Positions 33,914-45,396 of a stretch of 64,000 bases of DNA are shown one piece after another. The notes under the pieces are model-generated. The model did no database searches and was not told the DNA's origin. It saw only the letters and a list, made by a program, of their open reading frames with translations. The stretch is taken from NCBI GenBank assembly GCA_020080175.1, contig JAGHQL010000003.1:1-64000 (forward strand), given 5' to 3'. A program made the position numbers and the translations under genes. The DNA comes from Glutinoglossum americanum. Lineage: Eukaryota; Ascomycota; Geoglossomycetes; Geoglossales; Geoglossaceae. How positions within the stretch are numbered: the first letter of the stretch is position 1; each line of letters starts with the position of its first letter.

Positions 33914-34679
33914 GTAGGACGTGAACCCAGGGGATCTTGAGTGAAGGGGTGGTCGCTTGGGGATATAGATTAAGTCACGTTCGAGTGACGGAAAGGTAAT
34001 TTGTTGCTGGGATGGACAGAGATTGTTCTTGCTTGGAGTAGATGCAGTGGAAATAGATGGACGCGCACAGAGACATGGGTGAAGCGGCGCATTGTTGGAT
34101 GAAGGTGGAAGGTAGAGAGCTGATGTGAGTTTTGGATATGTCCCCCACCTATCCCGTACTGCATGGAGATCTCCTGCATAAGCAGTAATGTGTACAAAAT
34201 TAGAGCACACAAGCTACTCTTTTAATTTTCGGTATTATCCAGTCCCATATTGGTGTTGCATCCGAGCCAGGTCGTTCCATCACGTGCGCAAGTCGAAAAC
34301 GATGGCTGCTTTAGGGGTGTAGAATCGCCATGATAGTCGAGAACTTGCCTGACCTCGACTCTTCTTTACTGCACCATCTTCATCTTCACCACTACGCACG
34401 TCAACAAACACACTTGACTGTCCACAGCCTGAGCTGCACAAGCACTCTTGCCTGCATACCTCCTTTCCGCTCATCCCATTCGTTGTTTTCCAACTCTTCT
34501 GCCCCATTCTGTTGGGCCGGTGGAGTATGGACACCGGCGACTTCCTCTTCGCTTCCGCGCGCTTGAAGGTCAGTGCCACTCTTCGTGCACTGATGAGGGC
34601 AGAGCCGATAGTGTCGGGCTTTCCATGTTGGAAGATTTACTTATTAACCGGCTGCTTCTTGTAGAGATCTCATCATCAG
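33914..34679. other. Spacer upstream of the RING-finger gene
   Basis: A 126-residue minus-strand frame (34210-33830) crosses the boundary with the relic and might include part of its 5' end. Otherwise presumably promoter and leader of the RING gene, pyrimidine-rich from 34340 onward. Confidence 0.4.
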
Positions 34680-35853
34680 ATGGCTAGCGGGCACCGTAGT
34701 GGTCAATCCCTTTGGACCTTTAACAGCCGTGACTTTCCCTCTAACCATTCCACCATCTCCACCTCTTCATCTGACCGCACACAAAACCGTACCCTTGGCC
34801 TTTCTCGCCTGCTACTGCCGGGCGACGATATGGAATCAAGGATTCTTCCGGCGCCCCGGCCCTTTGAATTTGCCGGACCGGGGACGCTCGTTTCGCAGAC
34901 TATCATCGATCTCACCGGTGACGATTCCCCGCCGCCTTCCCATGCCACCTCTCGCGACCACTCGTCGTCAAGAATCTCTCGACCACCACGATACCCACGG
35001 GACATTATTGACGTCGACGCTCTCCCCGATACGCCAGAACGCCGCTCTGCCGCCCTACGACCGCATAGTCCTGAAGTGGAATTGACCTTTTCTCGGCCCC
35101 GTGTTCCTACACGTGTTGACCTCCATCGACCTACAGGCCTAAGAACTGTAGCACAACCCGTTGAGCCCCACCAAATCTATAGCAGTGCCCCTAGGGGCGT
35201 CAATCACGGAGTCGCTGGTGTGAATGAACGTGGTCCAGCCGCTGCCACGGCTCAATCACAGGCGCATCTTAACCTGCATGAGAGGCTAAGTTTGATCTCA
35301 CAACAATTCAACACGGAAATCAACTCCTTCGATGATGAGCGGGACCCTCCCCGGCGGGCTCGACAACAGAACAATAATGGTGGACACTTTCCAGTAGCCG
35401 CGAACTTCCCTATACCAATGCTTGACTACAGAGATGTTGGTTTTGAGCTCATGCCGGAAGATTTGCCGGACGATGCTGTAATTGTGCTTGGCAAGCGGAA
35501 TTACAGTGCTCCCGAACCAGCACAAGAAGGGTTTACAAGGTCGCCAAACGAGGAAGACGTTATTGTCTGCCCGAATTGTGATGACGAGTTGACTGTTGGT
35601 GATGGTGAGGTGAAACGCTCGGTTTGGGTTGCTAAGTGTGGTCACGTACGTTTCGGCCCACTACCCGCTAACATCGGTGAACTTTGTTAATGTTCTGTTA
35701 TAGGTTTACTGCGGGGAATGCACCAAGGGCCGAAAGGTGACTTCGAAGAAGAAGTCTCCCAAGTCAAAGAACCCACCATTTGCCGTTTGTCGAGTAGACG
35801 GATGTAACCAGAAGGTCAGTGCACCAACAGCAATGTTTCAGCTATACCTATAA
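34680..35853 (+). CDS. RING-finger protein with SUMO-interacting motifs (Slx8-like)
   Basis: Likely SUMO-targeted ubiquitin ligase, which ubiquitinates poly-SUMOylated proteins during genome maintenance. Exons 34680-35645 and 35704-35853 give 371 aa. The N-terminal 290 residues are disordered but carry hydrophobic-acidic motifs of the SUMO-binding kind: TIIDLTGDD (74-82), DIIDVDALPD (108-117) and DDAVIVLG further on. The RING lies at the end: C297-x2-C300, C320-x-H322 and C325-x2-C328, then a basic linker KKKSPKSKN and C-x4-C in VCRVDGCNQK; the intron falls right after H322. The SIM-plus-RING layout is that of Slx8/RNF4, but the RING has a wider last pair than the textbook type, so orthology is probable and not certain. 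Confidence 0.78.
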
Positions 35854-36367
35854 GCTCCCCTGGAATGAACCTTGGGCAAGGACGCTTTGCGGAGATGCTG
35901 CATGTAATGGGGGATCTTGGGACAAAGATGATATGTGACATGGCTTTCATTGCCCGAAGGATGACCTGGGTGCTCGCCCATCGATCATCATACTTGTGAT
36001 CATACTCATGACGCTCTACAGCGCGACTGCTTTGTACGCTTTACTGCCTTTGCATTACCTTACGCGGGCGAAGGGGAATTAATGACAAGACGAATAAGGA
36101 GCTTGCATTTGTATCTATCCTGGGACGGAAGGGGGTTACTACTACTGCCTTCAGCTTTTGGCGGAAAGGGACGGCTTGAAGGCCGGGTCGAATAATGCAA
36201 GAAATAAACCAATCCCGTAAAAGCCTCGCCATAGCTCTGTACGTGCGTGAGGTGAATACGATGTCCGTAGTGTTTTATCACCTAGAAGAAACGACCCCGC
36301 CAAGACCCCAGCTAGACAACAACATATAATTTACCTAGCTCAACGTAACTCTCAATTATCCATCACC
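35854..36367. other. Spacer between the RING gene and PHS1
   Basis: About 0.5 kb, taken as the RING 3' region and PHS1 promoter. Nothing else seen. Confidence 0.5.
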
Positions 36368-37198
36368 ATGGATATCCGCGTCCAAAAGCCGCTGAAAACG
36401 CGATACTTGATCCTCTACAACCTTACCAATGCTGTACTCTGGTTTGCTGTCCTCAGCCGTGTGGTTATTCTCGTACCGCTTGTAGGGTTCAAGACGGTGT
36501 ATGGTGGCATAGGAGATTTTGCGAAATGGACCCAGACTCTTGCAGCGCTGGAGGTGGTACATGCTGCTCTCGGTGATTTCTTTTGCTCATCCATCGTTTA
36601 AAGGGTTCCCCGAAGTACCATATGCTGACGGGGTACGGGTCTGCAAGGTATTGTGCGCTCGCCCATCCAGACGACCGCCTTGCAGATAGCATCGAGGTTT
36701 CTACTCGTGTGGGGGGTCGTCAATTTGTTTCCGGCCGATACAGGCACGTCACCGGTGTACGCGTCGATGCTTGTTGCCTGGGGTACGACGGAGGTGATTA
36801 GGTATTCGTATTTTGTGTCGTTGCTTCGGGGATCGGTGCCAGATTTCCTGTCATGGTTGAGGTTGGTGCTAGGGCTAATTTCTATCCGCATATGGCCTCG
36901 ATGCTGACTCTTGGGTCTGACGCAGATACAACACCTTTTATGTGCTATACCCGTTGGGCATCGCTAGTGAGGTTTGGCTGATATACAAGGCGCTGGAGCC
37001 GGCGGGACGGTGGAATCCGTATTACGAATACTTCCTCAAGGCCACCATGCTGGGTTACATTCCTGGTTCGCCCACTCCGTAGTCTGAAGTGGCTGTACAG
37101 TATACTAACTCGCGTTTACAGGCTCTTATACTTTATACACTCATATGATGTCCCAGAGACGGAAAGCCATACGTGGGAAAGCACCTAAAAGGTCTTAG
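36368..37198 (+). CDS. phs1: Very-long-chain 3-hydroxyacyl-CoA dehydratase (PHS1)
   Basis: ER membrane enzyme for the third step of very-long-chain fatty-acid elongation, supplying C26 acyl chains for ceramides. Exons 36368-36572, 36648-36861, 36926-37065 and 37122-37198 give 211 aa (yeast Phs1 is 217). Six hydrophobic spans can be traced, beginning with YLILYNLTNAVLWFAVLSRV. The catalytic pair seen in the yeast enzyme as Tyr149/Glu156 is present as Y148 and E155 in YPLGIASEVW. Other conserved blocks are ALEVVHAALGIVRSPIQTTA (across the first splice), SRFLLVWGV and WGTTEVIRYSYFV. The basic C-terminus RRKAIRGKAPKRS probably helps ER retention. Very secure. Confidence 0.95.
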
Positions 37199-37769
37199 AA
37201 AGGCTTAGCATGGGCTTTTCCTCGGAGTTAAGGTGCTTGGGTGAACCGCAAGGATGATCTATACTAGACTATGGCTTAGACAGACTCCCCTATATCCTTG
37301 TACTATTTTTCCATTCCCGAGCATCAAGCTATAGCATCTATTTAACCGATCCTTTGCAGTCATTCATATATCGTATCAGTGGCGCCTCGTCGAGCTGCTA
37401 CTGAGAGATAGAATACTATCGGAACCTCAGGGGTAACGCTCGATTCCAATGCTCCAAGTGCCAGCGATATCAGGATGGCCCCCTATATCCGGAGTGATGG
37501 TTAAAATGCACGAGAAAGCTAGCCTCGTTACTCATCTTTTATAGAGTATTGTTAACTACAGAGAAACGCCTTAGTAATGTGTCTTCTCAAATGCATAGTA
37601 CACATTCCTTAACCCCCCTGAACCTTGGCAGCATCACGCAGGAGTTTACGAACCCCCTTGGAGTGCTTAAGTAAATGACGCTCCATCGAGTTGATTGTGT
37701 CCCCCGGAATAGAACTATATTATTTTTCTATACTGTTTGAGAGGTCTAGTTTCAAGTGCTTTCCGCAGT
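37199..37769. other. Spacer between the convergent PHS1 and CSL4 genes
   Basis: Both genes end here. No supported frame. A tRNA B-box-like string near 37430 was considered and not accepted. Confidence 0.5.
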
Positions 37770-38564
37770 CTAGAACGGCTTCGCAACCTTCCTGCTCTCG
37801 GTAACCCCGGTGACAGGATCTTTGAACTCCTTCCAACTAATCGGATACATGGTATTACCCCCGTCCGACGTCGCCATCACTACGCCGAGGTGGTTACCTG
37901 CGGTCGAAAGATAGTAGTTTGACTGGTCCCCTAGTGATATCTGTAACAACAGCGGCTGTTACTGAAGTTTCAATGGGAGGCTGGGATGCAAAGATATCAC
38001 CATACCACTTGTGCCCTGACAATATCGCCTGGCCGAAAGCTTGAAAAGATCTTCACCTTGTCCTTTTCGGTAGCTCTAACATCCTGTACCCTTAAGGAAA
38101 ACCCACATCAGCTCCAAAAGAACAATTCCGTTTATGCATGTATAGATATATCTCTTCGTATATACACATGTGATTCGTTGGATTCCCCAGCCTTTTGCTC
38201 ACCGAATTAAACCTTGAAATTCGTCACTGCAGACGGTCTCCCCAACGACCAGTATGGCAACAGTCGCCTGTCTCGGGTTGATTCTCGTTACTCTCGCCAA
38301 AACCACTGCGTCGACTTCCGGCAACACGTTCGTAAGAGCCGCGTCGTTTGACACTAGCTGGGCAGAACGCTGAACAGAGAGGACTGGAGGCGGCGAATCT
38401 CTTGTTTTTCCGGAACTAGCCTTTGTATCCTGAGCGTATTCGACCACAGGTCCGAGTATTGATGCGCAGATGTGTGCGTTTTGGACGTGCGTTCCTGGAC
38501 CCGAGGCATATTGAGATGATAAACCGAGAGGCTGTCCCGGGATGGCGATGGACGGGTACGCCAT
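37770..38564 (-). CDS. csl4: RNA exosome cap subunit CSL4
   Basis: One of three RNA-binding cap proteins of the nine-subunit exosome core, which channels RNA to Dis3/Rrp6. Exons 38564-38203, 38090-38006 and 37940-37770 give 205 aa. The N-terminal domain is [20 protein letters not shown] followed by [20 protein letters not shown], then a linker and an S1 RNA-binding domain: [60 protein letters not shown] and [16 protein letters not shown]-terminal stretch [20 protein letters not shown] ends in KVAKPF, as in other Csl4 proteins. Intron 1 is 112 nt and the others are short. Very secure after splicing. Confidence 0.93.
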
Positions 38565-39347
38565 AGTTGATAGCGGTAGCTATAAGACTACGATTTATCC
38601 GTTGGAGTTGCAAAGAATATTAGACATTGCTTGCAGGAAATGGGCTGCGGAATCTAGCCGAATTAGATCGTTAAAACCCATATCCTACTCAATTAATGTA
38701 TACTTAGAAGCCTTCATGGTTGCGGAGCTCCATTACTGGCGTAAATGCCCCAACTTATGCAGCAATCATTGCGGCAACCCATCGCACCTATGGGGACCTT
38801 ATTGTCTAATGTATAATCGACGTAGCATTATCCTAGTAGGAATAAGTCGTAGAAATCGAAATTATGCCTCAACGTCCATAGCATTCATGATTACAACTTT
38901 CAGCGGCTCTAAAATACATGTCGCTAGAAGGCACATTGAAAAGGTTACCATTTGCCGTACGGAATGTGATAAAAGCAGAGCGGGAACAAATTGGGTCCGG
39001 AGACGATGACCTAGAGGGGATAGAAGAGAGGGTGAGTATAGTCAACCAAAGGGTGTGGGTCAACAGCAAGTGCCCCGGTACAGCGACCCGCTGGGAGCTT
39101 TGCAGTTGAAATATCCGCTTCGCCCCCAATGCTCAGTGATGCAAGCTAGGAAAATACAAGCAAGAAGTCCCAAACTCCCCCAGGCGAGAAGAGCCGAAGG
39201 GCTCTTTCGATAACGCAGAACCAAAACAAGTGGAAAATATAAAGGGATTCCTGTACGAAGGTAGAACCAGGCAATAGATCAAACAGATCTCTGCCTGGAA
39301 ACGCTGGAACAAGGAGATAGACGACCAAACCCAATGGGTCGAGACCA
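38565..39347. other. Spacer between VAC8 and CSL4
   Basis: Should contain the CSL4 promoter and VAC8 3' region. The plus-strand frame 38542-39009 overlaps the CSL4 start and looks like noise. Nothing else seen. Confidence 0.5.
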
Positions 39348-41346
39348 TCAACCTTCAAATTTAGGTCCAACAATTAGTTCTAGAGATCGTTTCGCAAGTG
39401 CAACAACCTCGCCCTCGCCGTCGTCGCCCTCCTCGTCATCTGATTCTACAGACTTATCTGCGATATTACGAATCATGTCAACTATCTCCTGCGACTTTCC
39501 GATGAGACTGATAAGTTTCTCATCTTCGGACTCGAGGAGCTGGAGAAGCGTCCAGATGGCAATATGCTGGAATGTCGGGTCTCCGCTAGCGAGGAAGCGT
39601 CTAAGGTAACCATAGATACCCCCACTCGGTTCGGTCCAGTCCTTTATAAATATGGAATAATCGCCAACTTTTTTTGGGTCAGAATGTGCCTAGAGATGGG
39701 CTTGCATTTGCCATACCTTTTGAAGACAGATTGCCCAAGGCTGCAGCACTGTTACCTTGGACCTCAATGCTCTCGGAATCCGTCAATGGGATCAGAACGT
39801 CGAATACACCGAGGTTAAGCAGGTGGGCCTTCAACTCATCACTGAGAGCCAGGACGGCGATGGCTGCTGTCATTTCTGACTGGACGCTAAGTGGAACATC
39901 TAGTACTAGTTGCTTGCATTTCTGCACTGCGCCTGCCTCGAGCACCAGCTGTTTGTTTCTGTCGGAGCTTGCAGCTAGATTTCTAAGCGTGGAGATGGCA
40001 TGGCATTGGATTTCCTCGTTGTCAGTAGAACCAAGCAAGTCAACCAGCGGTTTCAGGAACCCGGCGTCGATAATGGGTGACTCGTTCAATGGATGAATCG
40101 AAATGTTTCGGATGCAAGCAACCGCAGAGAGGATGAGAGGTAGATAGGATGACTGAAGCAATCGGAGGAGGGGCGCTAAGCCACGAGCACGAACTATTTC
40201 AAGCTGATACTTCTCGTCTGATGCTAGATTTCGAAGAGCTAGGGCAGCCTGGCACTGAACCTTAGGTGACGAAGAGTCCATGAGATGGACAAGAGACTGA
40301 ACGAGACGGCCTTCTGTCTGAGCCAACTTCTTTCGATTAGCCGCATCCACCGCGATGTTGCTGAGAGCCGTGGTACAGTAGTATTGGACGTCGACATCAT
40401 GCGAAGACAGGAGCTGTACAAGGACGGGGATAGCACCAGCGTTGACTAATTGCTGTCTGTTGTCGTCTAGAAAGAGGATCAGCACCAAAAGCCACATTGA
40501 GTGGTGCTAAAGAACTCACCTGAATGTGTCATGTTCAATAGTGCTCCTGTAGCGTTCCGTTGTACCCTCATATCCTTCGATTTAGCAAGACGAGTCAGCG
40601 GTCCTAGAGCGCCTGACCTTGCAATCTTTGCCTTGTTTTCTTCGTGTGTAGCTAGGTTCGTAATGCACCCCACAGCGTTGCATTGAACCTCTACATTAGG
40701 GGACATCATCTGGCGTATAAGTGGAGCAAGACCGCCAAGAAGGACAATAGAGACCTTGTTTTCGCCTGTGAAGAATTAGCCGATGAGTTAGATACGGCCA
40801 GACACTAACTTACTGTTGACTGCGAGATTCCCGAGAGCCGCACTGGCAGCTCGCTGTACCTCAATGTCGGGACTTTGCAGAAGGAACAGAATAGGCTCAA
40901 GAGTGTCTCGGTCTACCTCTCTGACATCTATAGCACGAAAACAGTCAGTGAAAAGCAAGAGTATTAGGGTCAAGACCTTCTTCAGTCTACCTCGTTCGGT
41001 GATCTCTGCAAATGTTAGACTCGCACTCCGTTGCAGATCAACGTTATCTGAATAGACTAGTGTGCTAAGTGCTCGCAGAGGATCGCCGGAGAAGAAGTCT
41101 GTCTCAGCTCGCTTTATGAGTTCTGTTAGCGTCATGAAAACCTAAAATGTAGAAGCTAGACACTATACGTTTTCGAGATACTGGAGAAGGTCTGCGACAG
41201 CTTCTCGCTCGCTGTCAGCCAGCACCGGTTCATATAGTCCATCTCTAGACCGGCCTAGAATAGTCCCGAACGTCGTCAACATGAGTGTATACGGCAGCTT
41301 TATCTACACTCATACCTTTATAACAAGACGAGTTGCAGTTACCCAT
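39348..41346 (-). CDS. vac8: Vacuolar armadillo-repeat protein VAC8
   Basis: Lipid-anchored adaptor on the vacuole membrane, needed for vacuole inheritance and fusion, nucleus-vacuole junctions and selective autophagy. Seven exons: 41346-41316, 41254-41169, 41111-40991, 40927-40814, 40765-40520, 40466-39717 and 39667-39348, giving 555 aa. The 31-nt first exon encodes [10 protein letters not shown]: Gly2 for N-myristoylation and Cys4/Cys8 for palmitoylation. The rest is about eleven armadillo repeats (for example [96 protein letters not shown]). An acidic patch [12 protein letters not shown] lies near the end. Size and repeats match fungal Vac8 closely. Confidence 0.96.
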
Positions 41347-42508
41347 CTCGAGGCACAGTCTCAATTAAGACCGATAGCGATATGTTGATGAGTCACCAAA
41401 GGGAAGACGAGTGGTGTATGGAGTATTGATAGCACAGAGTATCGGAGACTTAGAGCTGTCCCACCTCGACAGTCGGCAACAAAGGCCCTCGAAGGATGGA
41501 GGGCAAAGGTTCGGAGTACGTTCGTTGATTGCTTGTTGGAAGCTGCAGAGTCCTGGACCTCAGCAAGCGAGCTCGATCAGATTTGGTAAGGCCCGACCCA
41601 GACCACAACCGTGCATAGCCTATTGTTTGCGTGTATTTGGTACATACGATAATAGTGCTCACGAGTCTTTTTGTAATTTTTTAACCGTTTTCTTGCGCTG
41701 CTCTGCTCTACTCTGCACTGTATTCTACGACATCTGTCGGTGGTTGCCCAGGTGACCCACCCGTAAATGAAGACGGTCGGAAGTTTTCCAAAGCACCCTC
41801 ATAGCATGTATATATACATAGAGGTACAAACACATACAAAAACACATACTTAGAGAGCGGTGCAAAGCAGTTTTGAACCGAGCTGGACGCGCGTAAGCTT
41901 CTGACGAAAAATGTGCAAGAAGGCGATCTTGTGAGATTGTGGGGTTGCGAGCAGCTCATGCCGAGCAGTTTGGGACTAGGATGGAATGAGGTGCGGAGTT
42001 ACAGCCCAAACGCATCGATCGAGTCTTGGCCTATGCAACAAATCGGCAATATCTTGCCCTCCAGCTTTAGCTTGCATTATAGGGCGGATGGAAGTTGCTC
42101 CTAGGTGCACCGATGCATAGTAAATCCGATATCAAGGGCCGGCTGGCTTCTGATCCTCGGCCGTTGGACCTGGGGAATGTAGTTAGATCTTCACTTGCAC
42201 GTTCGGTCATTCCACCTTGTTCGCCATCGTACACGTCTCGCCGCGTAGGTCAGCCCCCGTGCCAATGAGCAAGGATCTGCCCCTCCATCTAGGACTATAT
42301 CAATCCGGACTTGTCCGTATCCTGACCTTACTCCGACAACTCACTTATCCTGCTCGGATACATCTACAGCATCCATACTATCTTCGCAATCAACTCATTG
42401 AGAAATTCTTCATTTGAACCACGTTCGATCTAATCCGATGGGTGTAAGTCCATCCCTATCATTGCTTTCCGCCACGTTACCCCGCCATGCCCCTTGCTTT
42501 ACCCCACC
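41347..42508. other. Divergent promoter region of VAC8 and the vWA gene
   Basis: About 1.2 kb between start codons. Frames at 41411-41755 (+) and 41708-41959 (-) are unlike known proteins. Nothing else seen. Confidence 0.5.
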
Positions 42509-44739
42509 ATGTCCCTCCTGAGCCGCAGACGGAGCTGGAGGACTATTTCTCTCTTCTCTCACTGGAAAGCCTGTCATCGTAACCCTGCCTGACGCTCAAC
42601 GTGAAATGCTTAGTTAGCCTCGAAACTTGCCGCGAATCAAGCTCAAGGTGGCTATCCACCCGCTGGAGGCGGCTACGGTGGCTCCCCGCAACCTGGATAC
42701 CCTCCCCAAGCCCCACCAGGACAGCAGAGAGCTGGGGCTTATGTGAGTTCAGCTGAAATACCGAAAGAAATACTTCACTAGGCGATGCTCTAACCCGGTT
42801 TCCTCTAGCCTGGCCAGCAGCCTCAGTATCAGGCATACCAGACAAAGCCGGTAAGCAACCCCTACGCTCAAGATATTGTTTTATTTTCACTCCGATTTTT
42901 GGTTGTTCCGAATCTGCATACCTCTACACACCCTTGCCTCAAAGGAGTTGTGCATTACATACTCCGCGTTTGTCGTCGATAATGACCGGTCGATGGTCTC
43001 AGCAATACACCGGTCAACAGCACATGCAGACAACGCCTTATCCAAACCAATCGCCATTCCCAACCCCCTCTACCTATGGGTCGCCGGGGCCTGGATATCA
43101 GCCTGCGGCTCCAATACAGGGCTATCCAACCCCTCCTTCATATTCACCTCAGCCACCGTACCAACAACCAATCCAACAGCAATGCGGCAGGCCTCAACAA
43201 CCATATGGCAACCAGGGTTATCAGACGCCGCAACCCCAACCACCTAACTATGGATATGTCTGCTCCCTAGAGCTCAGTTTGGTTATTGCTAGAAGTATCT
43301 TGAATGCACAGGCTGACTTCTTCATATCGTTTTAGCCCGGCCAGCCCGGTAGCTACCAATATGGTGCTCCCCAACCACAGCCTGCCGGGCCTCAGCAGAC
43401 TGCTGCCTACCGCCAAGTTTTACAATCTGTTGTCCAGGAAAAGAACCTCCAGTCATTTTATCCTCCAGGCAGTCCCGTGCTGGACCAGATCGCCGGCACT
43501 GTCACAACCCAGGTCGACCAGCTATGTACTGCCTGGCGCGTTCCTAAGGAGGTGGGCCAGGATATTGTCAAATTGGCTCTGTTTGATGTTATTCTTTACA
43601 TTGGTAAGACTAAGACTATTTAGGGAGCGGGGCGAATGAGGAGGTTAACAAATTATAGATGATAGTGGTTCTATGCAATTTGAAGATGGCGGAGAGCGTA
43701 TCAAGGACCTGAAACTTATCCTGTCCAGAGTTGCCTACGCTGCTGCTCTCTTCGATAGGGATGGCATCCAAGTTCGCTTCATGAATAATGTCATAGAGGG
43801 TAACAACATCCGGACCGAGCAACAGGTTGAGGAACTTGTCGCTAGGGTTGGCTTCAAAGGCCTAACGCCGATGGGTACCGAGCTAAAGAAAAAAGTCCTA
43901 GACCCTCTCGTTGTTGGGCCAGCAAGGGCTGGCCAGTTGAAAAAACCTGTGTTGGTTATCACCATCACAGATGGTCAACCCGCGGGAGAAGACCAGAATA
44001 CTGTTTTTGAATCCATCAAATACGCGTCAAACGAGCTTGCACGTCTGAGAAACACCGCAACCGGCACTAACTATGGTGCCGGAGCTGTGTCCTACCAGTT
44101 TGCACAGGTTGGGAACGATCTGAAAGCTAGAGAATTTTTAGGCAAACTTGACGGCAATCCCGAAGTTGGCCACCTGGTGGACTCAACATCTAGTGAGTAC
44201 TAGATAATTATCTCCCGCAGTTTCGAATGTAGGGTGGGCTAATTCGTCTAGACTACGAGGTTGAGCAAGATGAGATGTCTCGTGCTCAACCGCCTGTGGA
44301 CCTTACGCCCGAACTCTGGGTATAACCAGCCTAAGCCTAGCAATAATTGTAGCGATTGAGGCTAATAATTGGATAGTTGGCTAAACTCCTCCTCGGCGCT
44401 ATTGACTCGTCTTATGATACGAAGGATGAACAGGCTGGACCCCGTCAACAAAGCGGCCAGTATGGGGGGCCACCCCCTGGGCAGTACGGCGGGCAGCCAG
44501 GTTACGGAGGACCACCTCCTGGGCAGTACGGCGGGCAGCCAGGTTACGGAGGGCCGCCTCCTCCAGGAGGCCAATATGGCGGTCCCCCTCCACCAGGAGG
44601 TCAGTATGGAAGGCCACCTCCACCAGGCCAATATGGGGGTCAACCGGGCTACGGAGCTCCTCCGCAGCAATATGGGCAGCAGCCGCAGCCAGGATATCCT
44701 CCACAAGGTTACGGTGCGCAACAGCCCCCCAGATACTAA
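42509..44739 (+). CDS. von Willebrand factor A domain protein with QYGG-rich tails
   Basis: Exons 42509-42578 (tentative), 42618-42742, 42809-42850, 43003-43257, 43336-43603, 43659-44192, 44252-44319 and 44377-44739 give 574 aa. Residues 24-190 are Gln/Pro/Tyr/Gly-rich. The folded core starts near AAYRQVLQSVVQEKNLQSFY and includes a vWA domain with a metal site D254-x-S256-x-S258 in LYIDDSGSM and a later PVLVITITDGQPAGEDQ strand. The tail is made of repeats such as GQYGGQPGYGGPPP. The layout recalls copine-like and fungal vWA proteins of unknown function. From exon 2 on, the splicing is firm; the first exon (MSLLSRRRSWRT) needs a 39-nt intron and is uncertain. The Gln/Tyr/Gly-rich tails could drive condensation or adhesion to partners; that is inference. 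Confidence 0.82.
44479..44562. repeat. 42-bp tandem duplication in the vWA gene
   Basis: Two adjacent, nearly identical 42-bp units (44479-44520 and 44521-44562) each encode a block based on GQYGGQPGYGGPPP; shorter related units follow to about 44660. Confidence 0.9.
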
Positions 44740-45396
44740 GAGGTCTTCTGCTTTGGTAGCTCTAGCACGATATCTCGGATGCTTATTGATGTATGTTGAC
44801 GCTGAGACGGTGGGCTGGTGATGATGTTACTTGGCACGACCCTCAGTAGCTGTCCTCTACCCTTTATTTACCTTGAATGGCATTCTAGCAACGAACTAGG
44901 ATAATTAAAATGGTCCATGTTGGCTCTTTAGACCAGTGACGCATGTAGCGCTGTTTGGTACTGCTCTTGACCTGCGTTGCTCTGTAGAGATTTTTTTGTT
45001 TCCCGCTAAAAATACCCCGCGCTGCCCGCTTTGCCTTATCCGCGACGGTCGACCCGATAAGCCCCCCAGATTGCACGTGAGAAAGAAACCCTATCGCCTC
45101 GGGCCTCTTCCCATTCTTCCATTCTCTACCCAGCCTTCCTTAACCTTCCTCGCTATATTAGCTGGTTCGGCCTGTTGTTCTCGCCAGAGCCTTTCCATTA
45201 TTCACACTCTTCATCCGGACCATTTGGGTGGGTTGTGTAGGGCATGCAAAATTATTGAGGTGACGACAAGCCCCGTTCGGTAGCCGAAACTAAAAGTCCA
45301 TATCACTTCGTCATTGTCCCCGACCAAAGCGCACATTACCGCGAAGACTACACATTTCTCAATGCTGCTTCCTCTACGCTGGGGAAGTGTTTTTCA
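44740..45396. other. Spacer between the vWA gene and SNF4
   Basis: Presumed vWA 3' region and SNF4 promoter and leader. No supported frame. Confidence 0.5.

Noticed and set aside
37390-37440. tRNA B-box-like string near GCTCGATTCC
   Set aside because: The box does not fit well, no matching A box at the right distance, and no acceptor stem pairs.
38542-39009. 155-codon plus-strand frame
   Set aside because: Overlaps the CSL4 start on the opposite strand, with no recognisable motif.
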